Source: Kiritimatiellia bacterium
Lineage (GTDB): Bacteria > Verrucomicrobiota > Kiritimatiellia > RFP12 > UBA1067
Assembly (NCBI GenBank): GCA_017450695.1
Contig: JAFSTA010000009.1
Location: 1-64,000 of the forward strand
DNA length: 64,000 bases
Direction: 5' to 3'
The notes under the pieces were generated by a model. That model saw only the letters and a program-made list of their open reading frames with translations. It had not been told where the DNA came from and did not search any database. Position numbers and translations under genes: made by a program. This document shows positions 24,938 through 34,000 of this stretch, one piece after another; position 1 is the stretch's first letter; each line of letters begins with the position of its first letter.

Positions 24938-27900
24938 CTATCGGATCATCAGGAAAGTGCCGGGGGAGGCGACGGTGCAGACCAGCTTGTTGTCCACGAT
25001 GCCCACCTTTGCCTTCACAGAGGGATTCGGGATGTTGCGGATTGTCCAGCCCGTCAGATCCGTCTCCGGAATCGTCGTGGCGGTGACAAGCGTGAACACG
25101 CCCAACTGTCCGTGCGCATCGACCTCGCAACTCGCGCCGAGCGTGACCGTGCCGTTGACGGTCAGCGAGTCCGCCACGTCAAGCCTCGCTCCGTTTCCGA
25201 ATTCGACGTCCGCGTTGACCGCCGTGTCGGCTGTCAGCCGTCCGCCCGCCTGCACCCGGACGGCCGCCTCGCCGAAGGCCGCGCCGGCCGCCACGTGCAG
25301 CTCGGCGTTGGTCGCGACCAGGGAACTGCCGTCCTCCATCGCGAGCGGCGACGCGATCGTCAGCTTCGCGCCCTCCGCCGCACCGAACACGCCGACGCCC
25401 GCGAGCGTCCCGGAGAAGGTGTTGGTGACGCCTTCCAGCAGCAGGGTTCCGCCGGCCAGGCGCGTCGTGCCGGCGTTCTCCAGCCCGTGCAGGCGCGTCT
25501 CCCGTCCACCGACCACGACCTCCGCGCCGGAGGCGACCGAGAGCGTCGTGACCGCCTGCTTTCGCGCCAGCCCCTGCAGGTACAGCTCGCGACCCTGGGC
25601 ATTGCTCAGCGTGACGTCGTAGATCCGCACTTCGTCGATCAGGCAGGCGGGATAGACCTGACCGGCGAGCGAGCTTGGCTTCATCCCGATGTAGAAGTCT
25701 TTCGCAGACACGTCCATCGTCCCGACGCTCTTGGTTGCGACCTCTATCCCGTCGATCATGAGCGCGATTGTTGCCGATACGGGGTTGTACTTGGCGACGA
25801 TGTGGTGCCACGCGTGTTCCGCAGGCTCGTACCGGAAGTTCGCCGTTTGGTCCTTCAAATCAGATGCGCTCGTATTTGTGAAGCGGATGGTCGCACTGTA
25901 AGGGACGTGAGTGGAATTTCCGATCAGGTAGCAGTTCGCGGCGGTGTCGCCCCAGAAGACCAGCGCCCACAGCGCGATCATGTCCGCATTCGCCGCGTTC
26001 ACCCACATGGAAATCGTGCAGGGGGAGTTGCCCGTCGGGAGATTCGCCGGGAACAAGCCGTCCGCAGGCTGGAGGTAGTCGAAGCCGTTCAGCAGGCTCA
26101 GCATCCCGCCGGAGACCGGCGAACCGGCGACGATCTTCGCCTTCCCGGTCGCCGTCGCCAGGTCGTACCCGTAGGGGCCGGAGTCCTTGCCTGGATTCGT
26201 TTCGTCGTCAAAGGCGTAGTGCGCGACGGGATCGGGCAGTGCGGCCGTCTCCCCTGCCACGAGCAGCGAGCGCGCCTTTTCGTAGCTGTCAGCGACCTGA
26301 GCCGCGTCCCACGCCCAGGCATAGACCGCGAACTCGTCGATCATCACATTGCCTTTCGCCCCGTTCCAGTGGGTACACCCGACCTTGAGGGAGGACGCTG
26401 TGATCTGCAGATTGGCCGTCGGGACCGACCTGCGCAAGACACCATCCGTGTAGATCGACCAGACGGCGGTGTCGTAGGCGCTGACGATCTGGTGCCAGCT
26501 GCCGTCGCGCAGATTCGGGACGTCGATGTTCTGATTGTCGCCGTAGTGCGATGCCATCAGCTGTGTGTTGCTATTCAGACGGATTCCGTGAACCTTGTTG
26601 TTGAAAGTCGCGGTCTCCTTTCCGTAGGAGAAGAGCGCGGCCTGTCCGCTCGTCCCGGCGGGGAATTTCACCCACAGGACAACGGTGTGCGGCATATTGA
26701 GAATCGGAAGGGAACTCTTGGACGGCGAGACCAGATAGCTGTTCCCGTTCAAATAGGCGGCGGAACCGCTCAAGCCCTCGACCAGCGTCGCGCCGGAGCC
26801 GTCGGTTTCCGTCAGGTTCATCCAGTAGGCGGAGGAGTCTTTCCACGGGTCGTCCGGATCGTCGAACCGGTAGTAGGCGACGGGTCCATGCCGGGAAGTC
26901 GCGTCGCGGAAGGCCAGCTGCCCCGCGGCCACCTCCACCGTACCCGTCAGGGCCGGCGTACCCGCCAGCGCGAGCTGCGAACCGGTTCCGTCCTTCACGA
27001 TGCGCCCGCTCCCCGTCAGGCGTCCCGCGAAATACGACGAGCCACCCGCTTCCGGGCGCACGGTCAACGCGCTGTCATCGCAGATCGCGAGCTGCGCGGC
27101 GGGCGTTTCCGAGTCCAGCGAGCCGGTCGTGACATCCTGCCGGATCCGGACCGTGCCGTTCATTTCGGCGGTAATGGTCGAGCCGACGGGCAGAGAGACC
27201 GATGCCGTCGCCGCGAGCCACGCGGCGGGAATGCGGTCCGCCGCCAGTTCCGCGACCTCTTCCGCGTACAGCGCGCGGCGGAGGACGATCACGTCGTCCA
27301 TCAATCCCTTGAACCCTGCGCGGCTTGTCCAGTCACCCGTGCCGTTCGCCTTGCCGAGCTGGAAGTGCTTCGGTTCGAGATTCAGCGTGGCAGTGTTGCC
27401 GGTCGCGACCTTTGCGCCATCCACGTAGATCTCCGTGGCTCCGTAGCGGCAGCATAGCGCCAGATGGTGCCAGCCACCGTCCGCAAACGGACAGGCGAAG
27501 TTCTTGTTGTTCCCCCAGTTGGAGAATGTCCATTGCGTGGCGCTGTTCAGCCGCAGTCCGAGCGCCGTGGAAGACGTCGTGAACGTCCCCCAGCCCAGGA
27601 TCGAGGCTGTCGTGACGACATCGGCGTCCGCCTTGAACCAGAACGCAACCGTGTACTCGTCATCCCCGCGCGGCAGTCCGGGAATCGTTCCGTCCGAGCC
27701 GGATCCGACCAGCCCGTTCGCCCCGTTGAACCGGATGACCGAGCCGCGCGTCGCATCCGTTTCGATACCGGGGGGGGCATCACCAACAGAAGACAGGTCA
27801 TTTCCGTACCCGGCGGAATCCTTGCCGGGGTTGGCGGGATCCTCGAAACGCCAGAGTCCGACGGGGAGATCCGCCAGGTCCAGCTCCAGGACGCTGCCGT

Positions 27901-28732
27901 TGCGCACGGCGACGTTCACGGCGTTGGTCTGCGCGGCGTCCAGCACGAGCGTCCCGCCGCCCGCCGCCCGCAAAGTCCCGTTCGACGTCACGTATCCGTC
28001 ATACCGGCCGTGCCCCTTCGTGCCTACCTGCAGGATCTTGCCGTTGAGATCGATCACGGGCTTCTCTCCGGGGCGGACTTCCAGTTTTCCCACCATCGCC
28101 GAGTCAGTCTCAATTTTCATCGAGGGACTGACGACCAGTGTGTTCGTGAGATTGAACGCGACCGTCCCTTGGACCAGAGAAAGCGTCGCGAAAATTTGAA
28201 GCTGTCCATCCTCCACCGTGATGCCGGAGGTAGTCTGGTTTGCGCTGTACAGGCGGAGAACGCCCGGGCCGGTCTTGCGCATGAACCGGTTGGCGTTGTT
28301 GAAATTCGCGTCGAAGTAGAGCGCGCCGTTGCGGACCCGGAGTTCATCTTCGACGAGGAGGGAGTTACTGTCGCCGCTTTCCCGCGCCACTCTCCATACG
28401 TCCGAGGTCGGACCGCCATCCGCGCCGAAGTAGAGGCTCTCGATTTTCGTGGCGGAATTGGGAAGGAATATCCGCATGTCAGTGCCGAGTTGCGCGAAGT
28501 CCGCCGTATAGTCGTACCCGCCGTCGCCTGTGGCGGGAAGCGCGCCATCCAGCCAGTTCTCGGCGTTCCTCCAGAGACCGCCGGCGGCGTTCGTCCACAC
28601 GCAGTCGTACCGGATTTCCGGTTCCTGCGAATCCCCGTCGCCTCCGTTCTCGTCACCGTCCGCCAACAAGGCAAACGGAAGCAAAAACACGCACACGCAT
28701 CCTGCCGCAAACCAATACCACAACCGTTTCAT
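24938..28732 (-). CDS. Giant secreted protein with three LamG domains
   Basis: A 1264-aa exported protein. Start 28732 is supported by AAAGGAG and gives a signal peptide (MKRLWYWFAAGCVCVFLLPF). The N-terminal 280 residues have autotransporter-type beta-repeat sequence (WTNAAGGLWRNAENWLDG, KTGPGVLRLYSANQTTSGIT). Three LamG/concanavalin-like domains follow, beginning LWRFEDPANPGKDSAGYGND, VAYYRFDDPDDPWKDSSAYW and VAHYAFDDETNPGKDSGPYG. The end returns to beta-repeat and finishes PGTFLMIR. LamG domains usually bind glycans or proteins, so an adhesin or polysaccharide-binding surface protein is likely. No LPXTG, PEP-CTERM or autotransporter barrel is visible. The last residues share a GT-hydrophobic-R pattern with two other proteins here. 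Confidence 0.85.
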   Translation of the reverse strand: MKRLWYWFAAGCVCVFLLPFALLADGDENGGDGDSQEPEIRYDCVWTNAAGGLWRNAENWLDGALPATGDGGYDYTADFAQLGTDMRIFLPNSATKIESLYFGADGGPTSDVWRVARESGDSNSLLVEDELRVRNGALYFDANFNNANRFMRKTGPGVLRLYSANQTTSGITVEDGQLQIFATLSLVQGTVAFNLTNTLVVSPSMKIETDSAMVGKLEVRPGEKPVIDLNGKILQVGTKGHGRYDGYVTSNGTLRAAGGGTLVLDAAQTNAVNVAVRNGSVLELDLADLPVGLWRFEDPANPGKDSAGYGNDLSSVGDAPPGIETDATRGSVIRFNGANGLVGSGSDGTIPGLPRGDDEYTVAFWFKADADVVTTASILGWGTFTTSSTALGLRLNSATQWTFSNWGNNKNFACPFADGGWHHLALCCRYGATEIYVDGAKVATGNTATLNLEPKHFQLGKANGTGDWTSRAGFKGLMDDVIVLRRALYAEEVAELAADRIPAAWLAATASVSLPVGSTITAEMNGTVRIRQDVTTGSLDSETPAAQLAICDDSALTVRPEAGGSSYFAGRLTGSGRIVKDGTGSQLALAGTPALTGTVEVAAGQLAFRDATSRHGPVAYYRFDDPDDPWKDSSAYWMNLTETDGSGATLVEGLSGSAAYLNGNSYLVSPSKSSLPILNMPHTVVLWVKFPAGTSGQAALFSYGKETATFNNKVHGIRLNSNTQLMASHYGDNQNIDVPNLRDGSWHQIVSAYDTAVWSIYTDGVLRRSVPTANLQITASSLKVGCTHWNGAKGNVMIDEFAVYAWAWDAAQVADSYEKARSLLVAGETAALPDPVAHYAFDDETNPGKDSGPYGYDLATATGKAKIVAGSPVSGGMLSLLNGFDYLQPADGLFPANLPTGNSPCTISMWVNAANADMIALWALVFWGDTAANCYLIGNSTHVPYSATIRFTNTSASDLKDQTANFRYEPAEHAWHHIVAKYNPVSATIALMIDGIEVATKSVGTMDVSAKDFYIGMKPSSLAGQVYPACLIDEVRIYDVTLSNAQGRELYLQGLARKQAVTTLSVASGAEVVVGGRETRLHGLENAGTTRLAGGTLLLEGVTNTFSGTLAGVGVFGAAEGAKLTIASPLAMEDGSSLVATNAELHVAAGAAFGEAAVRVQAGGRLTADTAVNADVEFGNGARLDVADSLTVNGTVTLGASCEVDAHGQLGVFTLVTATTIPETDLTGWTIRNIPNPSVKAKVGIVDNKLVCTVASPGTFLMIR

Positions 28733-28786
28733 ATCCGTGCTCCTTTACCGACACCCAGGCTCCAAGCCTTGAAAAAGTTAGGGTTT

Positions 28787-28815
28787 AGAGTAAACCATAT
28801 TTCCCCCGATGTCAA
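28787..28815 (-). promoter_or_regulatory. Promoter of the triple-LamG gene
   Basis: TTGACA (28810-28815) and TACTCT (28787-28792) are separated by 17 bases on the minus strand, near consensus. The leader is about 48 nt and carries AAAGGAG. Confidence 0.7.
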
Positions 28816-28990
28816 TACCAGTATCGGCAAAAAAATATCACGATTCAGGCAACGCCGGCCGGCCGAAGTCTCTTCAGTCCCTCTCCGCCCTTTCACTTTT
28901 CGATCTTTCCCTCTTTTCCTTTCCGCCGGGATATGGTACGCTAGCTTCCGCAAATGCAAAATATGACCTTGTTGTGTGAGGTGAATTGTG

Positions 28991-30901
28991 GTGAACCGTT
29001 TCTTGTTTACAGTGGTGTACTGTTCCCTGTCGGGACTGTTCGGGGCTTGTTTCGCCGCGACGCTGTGCGAGTGGCCGGACGAGAGTCCCGCGCCGGCGTT
29101 TCGCGTTGTACCCGGTCCCGATACGCAGCTGGCGTTGATCGACGGCTATGCGGCGGGCGTGAAGGGAATCCGGTTGCGCGGAGGTATCGGCCAACGCTCC
29201 TTTCTCCGCTTCCCCGATCTCGGTGCGCGGTGCGATTTGACCAACAGCTTTACGGTGGAGGGCTGGTTCCAGAAGGCGGGCGATCCGGAACCCGGTCACT
29301 CCTGGGCGCTGGCCGGTCCACGTGATGACGCGAACGGCTGGACGCTCGAACTGGCGCGGACCGATGAAAAGAAGTGCGTCTTCTCGCTTTTCGCCAGCGA
29401 CGTGCAACAGGGCGGCAAGCTACAGTTCGAGTCCTTCTTCCCCAACGCGAATCTCTGCGGGGACACGAACTGGCATCATGTGGCGCTCTGTTACACGCAC
29501 GACCGCAAGAACGGCATCTGGTCGCTTCTGCTCGATGGCATCTGGCAGGGCGATCTCTCCAATCCGTCGCGTCCCGACCGTTCGCACGGATTTCGCGACC
29601 TCGTGATCGGAGGGCGTCCCTCCTTCTCCGCTTCCTTCCACGGCAAGATTTCCCGCTGGCGCGTCTCCGACTGTGTACTGACGTATGATTCCCTGCTCTG
29701 CGAAAAGGCGCCGTTCGAACCGCCGTCCATCCGCATGCGCCCGCCGAAGGATACACGGTCGATCGACGAGCTTCACACCACCATGCGTTCCTCTCCCCTG
29801 CCGGCGGCTCCGCAAGACCCACGCTGGCGCGAAGCGTTCGCCGGTGTCTCGAACGTGACGTGGGCGGCACCGTTCATCACGTGGTTCAACCGCACCTACG
29901 TTTTCTGGACGACCGGGACGAACCGTTGCGACTACACCTGTCGCGACAAGGGCGGCAACTGGGAGACCAATGTCCTGCATCTGGCGTTGCCCGGAAACCT
30001 CCGGGGAGACGGGCATCCGTTCCTCGCCGACGGTAAACTCTTCCTCGCCTTTACCTCGAACGTCCTCTTTACCTCCGCGTCGGTTTTAAGCGAACGCAAT
30101 TCGCGCCGCGTCTCCTTCCAGCAGGAATCGGCAAACCGGTACGGAGAATTCTTCCGTCCCGATTTCTTTCATCTGACGAACGGCGTGGTCCTGCGTTTCT
30201 TCGGCGACAACCCGCTCTACTCCGTCTATGGAACACGCGTGGAAAACAGCGACAACGTGAAATGGAAGACGCCGCAAATCGCCTTTTACGACTTCATCCT
30301 GCCGGAGCAGGTGATTCAAGTCCAGAGCGTGGCGGAACACGACGGCAAGAACTGGGCATGGATCGACGGGTTGTGGTTCCCGCTCCCGCATGTGCGCTCT
30401 CCCTACGCGCTGTGGCAGCGGGAGTGGAAACCCGGCGACGGCGAGACCTGCCCGCTCCACGAACTGTTCGGGTGCGGCTACACGCGTTTCGTTCTCGACC
30501 TTCACGTCAGCCTCGACCAGACGGAAGACGGCGAATTCCTTTTCAATACCGACAACGGGCGTCGTGGCATCCGTGTCCGCAAAGACACGTTCCACGGCAA
30601 GAATATCCTGCGACTGGATCTGCTCTCCGGAATGAAACCGTCCTTCTCCTACCGGACGCCGGAAAACGCATTGCCGTCGCACAAGGAACACCGCGTCACC
30701 TTCGAGTGCGATCCGTTGGCTCTCGCGTTGACGGTGAGTATCAACGGGCAATTCGCCGAGTCCGTTCCGCTGCCTCACGTGTACTACCGTGCCCATTGCA
30801 TCGGTAAACCCGAATCGCGCATCTCACCATCCGTCACGGGACTCACGCTGCAGATCCTGCTGGTCCCCTCCCGCACCCCCTTCGGCATCTCCGTGCCGTA
30901 G
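28991..30901 (+). CDS. Secreted single-LamG protein with large C-terminal region
   Basis: A 636-aa protein starting with GTG. GTG at 28988 and 28991 are both in frame; 28991 has better spacing from GAGGTGA. A signal peptide follows (FLFTVVYCSLSGLFGACFA). Residues about 45-235 are LamG-like: SFLRFPDLGARCDLTNSFTV, EGWFQKAGDPEPGHSWAL, NWHHVALCYTHD, and GKISRWRVSD. The rest (about 280-630) contains beta-rich sequence such as WAAPFITWFNRTYVFWTTGT and a final concanavalin-like part (LDLHVSLDQTEDGEFLFNTD) that resembles non-catalytic domains of five-bladed-propeller glycosidases. No catalytic residues can be named. It faces away from the triple-LamG gene and converges on the 1708-aa gene. Confidence 0.75.
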   Translation: MNRFLFTVVYCSLSGLFGACFAATLCEWPDESPAPAFRVVPGPDTQLALIDGYAAGVKGIRLRGGIGQRSFLRFPDLGARCDLTNSFTVEGWFQKAGDPEPGHSWALAGPRDDANGWTLELARTDEKKCVFSLFASDVQQGGKLQFESFFPNANLCGDTNWHHVALCYTHDRKNGIWSLLLDGIWQGDLSNPSRPDRSHGFRDLVIGGRPSFSASFHGKISRWRVSDCVLTYDSLLCEKAPFEPPSIRMRPPKDTRSIDELHTTMRSSPLPAAPQDPRWREAFAGVSNVTWAAPFITWFNRTYVFWTTGTNRCDYTCRDKGGNWETNVLHLALPGNLRGDGHPFLADGKLFLAFTSNVLFTSASVLSERNSRRVSFQQESANRYGEFFRPDFFHLTNGVVLRFFGDNPLYSVYGTRVENSDNVKWKTPQIAFYDFILPEQVIQVQSVAEHDGKNWAWIDGLWFPLPHVRSPYALWQREWKPGDGETCPLHELFGCGYTRFVLDLHVSLDQTEDGEFLFNTDNGRRGIRVRKDTFHGKNILRLDLLSGMKPSFSYRTPENALPSHKEHRVTFECDPLALALTVSINGQFAESVPLPHVYYRAHCIGKPESRISPSVTGLTLQILLVPSRTPFGISVP

Positions 30902-30948
30902 GAGTGGCTGGCAGCGGGTAGCGTGTAGCAGGGGGGGAGGCAACAAAC

Positions 30949-31022
30949 GTAATCGACAGCTTTCGACAGCTATCGATGGCTATCGACTGCAATCGATTCC
31001 CAAACCTACCACCCAACCACTA
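30949..31022. repeat. ATCGAT-family intergenic repeat, copy 2
   Basis: AATCGACAGCTTTCGACAGC, TATCGATGGCTATCGACTGC, AATCGATTCCCAAACCTACC and ACCCAACCACTAG make the unit. Sister copies are at 39919-40020, 44402-44480 and, reversed, 46100-46190. Confidence 0.8.
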
Positions 31023-31032
31023 GGCACAAAAT

Positions 31033-31069
31033 AAGGGCGGCGGCTTATTCGTTCGCCGCCGCCCCTTTT
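31033..31069. terminator. Bidirectional terminator between convergent surface-protein genes
   Basis: A 10-bp stem GGGCGGCGGC (31035-31044) and GCCGCCGCCC (31055-31064) is flanked by CTTTTGTTT on the plus strand and by TTATTTTG on the minus strand. It can serve the 636-aa gene and the 1708-aa gene. Confidence 0.85.
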
Positions 31070-31092
31070 GTTTGTACGCAGGGGTACTGTTT

Positions 31093-34000
31093 TTATCGGA
31101 TGAACAGGATTGTGCCAACCGAAGCGGTAAGAAGCAACTGTCCGTTGCGCGTCGCGAGATGCCACTTGTCGGGATTCACGCCGCTCAGCTGGATTGTCTC
31201 GGCATTGCCGGTGACGCTTTCTTCCGCCGTAGCGATCACGTAGGACGATCCGGGCATGAGCGACGCCGCGTTCAGCACGGAGACGGTCGTCAGCTGGCTG
31301 ATGTCCAGCGAGCCATCGGCAACCGTCAGGTGGTTGCCTTGCGTGAACTCCGCCGCATCCACCGTCAGCGTACCGGTCACCTTCGCCGCGATGTTGGAGA
31401 TGCTGCCCGAACCAGCAAGGTTCGCGACCGGAACCGTCGCACCGTCTATCGAGGAGAGCGTCGCTCCGTTCGCCACCGTCACCAAGGAATCGCCGAAGAC
31501 GTTCACAGGGGCACTGGTAGCCTCGGTCGTGAAGAGCGAGCCGTCTCCCGGATCGACCGGCGCCGTGAAATACGTGACGTCGAAGGAGTCGCGTCCCTCG
31601 AAGTCGATGCCGAAACCGAGCGTGTTCGCCGGCCACAGTTCCGCCTGTTCCGAGTCGCTCGAGGGACCTGCGCCGCCGGTACCCTGGCCGAGACGCACGA
31701 CGAAGCGATGTGGACCGGGGGCGAGCGTGACCGTGTTCTTCGTAACCGTCTTCCATCCAGAGTTGTCCAGCACGGTCACACCGTCGATTAGCAACAGGAC
31801 GGTGTCGTCGAAATTCTCGGCGAAGGTCCATGTAACATTGGTCGAATCGTTGTTCCAGATGTAGCCGCTGTACACAACAGTCGTGTTTTGCTCCCAGCCA
31901 GAAGTGGTGTTCGCTTGGGTGGTTCCGAGCGCAAGGTCGCCTTTCGGTTCCGGATCGGTGCGGTTGTTTGATCCGCTCAAGACACCGGTGTAAAGACCGG
32001 GCAGAACTTCAGCGGTGCTCTTGCCGGTGAAGCCCTGCAACTGGAGCGTTCCGCCGGAAACCGTGATGCCGGATGCGGCGTGGACGCGGGCACCGGTGAG
32101 AAGCAGCTCGCCGTCTCCGGTCTTGGTCAGGCTGGAGCAGATCAGGTTCCCGCCCATGATGCCACCGGATGTGCCGGTCACGACACCCGCCGTGACATCT
32201 ACGCCCAGAGGAACCGTGAACTTACCGCCGCTAAGTGCGAGGGCATTCCCTTCCGGGAAGGCTTCGGGAATCTTCGCCTGGAGAGTACCTTCTTCCACCG
32301 TCACAGTGCCGCCGAAGGTATTGGTGGCGTCCAGGGTGATCATACCGGTGCCGCGCTTGGTCAGTCCGCCGGTCGTGGCGTTGTTCGCCAACGTCGCCGT
32401 TCCGGTAAAGGCGTTGGTATAGCCGCCGCCTGAGACTGTGACGGTCGGAGCGGAAGTGTAGCCCGTGCCGGGGGATGTGACGATCACGTTGCCGAGCTTG
32501 CGCGTCCGGGAGTCGAACTCGACGATCGCCGTCGCGCCGACACCGCCGCCGCCCGTGATCGCAACGTGCGGTGGCCCGATGTACTCGCGCCCGCTCTCCA
32601 TCGTCGAGGTCGGAATCGTGATCGAGGCGACGCCCTGTCCCGCCGGCTTCTCCAGCGGCACGGAGACGGTCGCGTTGAAGTTCGAGGAGTCGAAGACTGC
32701 CCCGCCCTCGTAGATCGTCACCGCGTCCGGCGCGTTGTTCCCCGTGATGAACGCCGCGCCGGTACGGAGCGTCCGGAAGGTGCCGCCGTTGAAGTTGACG
32801 TAGGCGTGGGCGGTGTCCTTGTCCGCCGCGCCCTTGCTCGTGCGCGCGGTGATGTACTGCGTCTCCAGGATGCCGTTGTTGAGGTTCAAGACCGCCGTGT
32901 GGTTCGTGCGGTTGGACAGATTGACGTAGTCACGGACATACGCCTTCGCGTTCGCGCCGTCGATCGTCCAGCAGCTGGTGCCGCCCTGATGGTTGTCCGA
33001 CTCGCCGACTTCCACCCAGCTCAACACATTGAAGTCGCCGCCGCTCTGATAGACGACACCGGCGCCGCCGGCGGCATTGCCGCGGCAGATGGCGAAGCGC
33101 CCGACGTGGACGGTGTTCTGCTCGAACTCGCCGCCCTTCTGCACGAAGATGCCGACCGAATTCGCACCGGCATAACCGATCTGCGAATAACCCATAAACG
33201 TCAGCTTGCCGCTGTTCAGTTCCTGGTAGCCGTAGCCGCTGACGCCCACGCGGATGTCGTTGTTGGCGCCGCCGCTGTTGACGATCGTGCCGCCGTACTG
33301 GTAGATCGCGCCCTGCGCGTAGGCGGCGTTGCCGACGATGTACTTGTTGCTGACCATCGAGTTGCCATCCACCGTCAGGATGCCGCGCGAGTTGGCCACA
33401 TCACCGATCACGAGTCCGGTCGAACCCGTATTGTACGGCACTTCCTCCGGAGTCTTCACGGTCGAGTTGTGGATGTTCATCGTGGTCGTCGTGTTGGCGG
33501 TCCTGCCAAGTCGCACTGCGGAGCCGTTCCCGGTCGCATCGGAGAGGAGGGTCGCGCCGTTCGTCAGCGTAAACTCACAATTTCCCCAGAGGGACAATCC
33601 GTTTCCGTGGAATCCAGCCTGTACACCGTCAATCAGGAAAGACCCGGTGCGCAGATCCACGTGGCCGTTTCCGATTGTAATCGGCATCGTGAAGTGCATC
33701 TCGCCCGTTCCGTAACGGGAGAAGGACCCTTCGGGAATGTTCAGCTCGGTATCCACCAGAACGTTCGAGATCGTGTTGACCGACAGGTACGAGCCGGAGC
33801 CTTTGAGCTGTCCCCGATCCACAACTTTCTGGAGGTCATCCATCAGCCAATGACCATCGGCGCAGGTGACCATCAGCGTTCCGTTCGTGATGACGAGTTT
33901 TTCGGGATCGTCATAATTCGGAAGGTCTCCCTTGGAGACCACGTGGAGGTCGCCGCCCTGTATCCAGGTGCCGCCGCTGTAGGTGTTCGCCCCGCTGTCG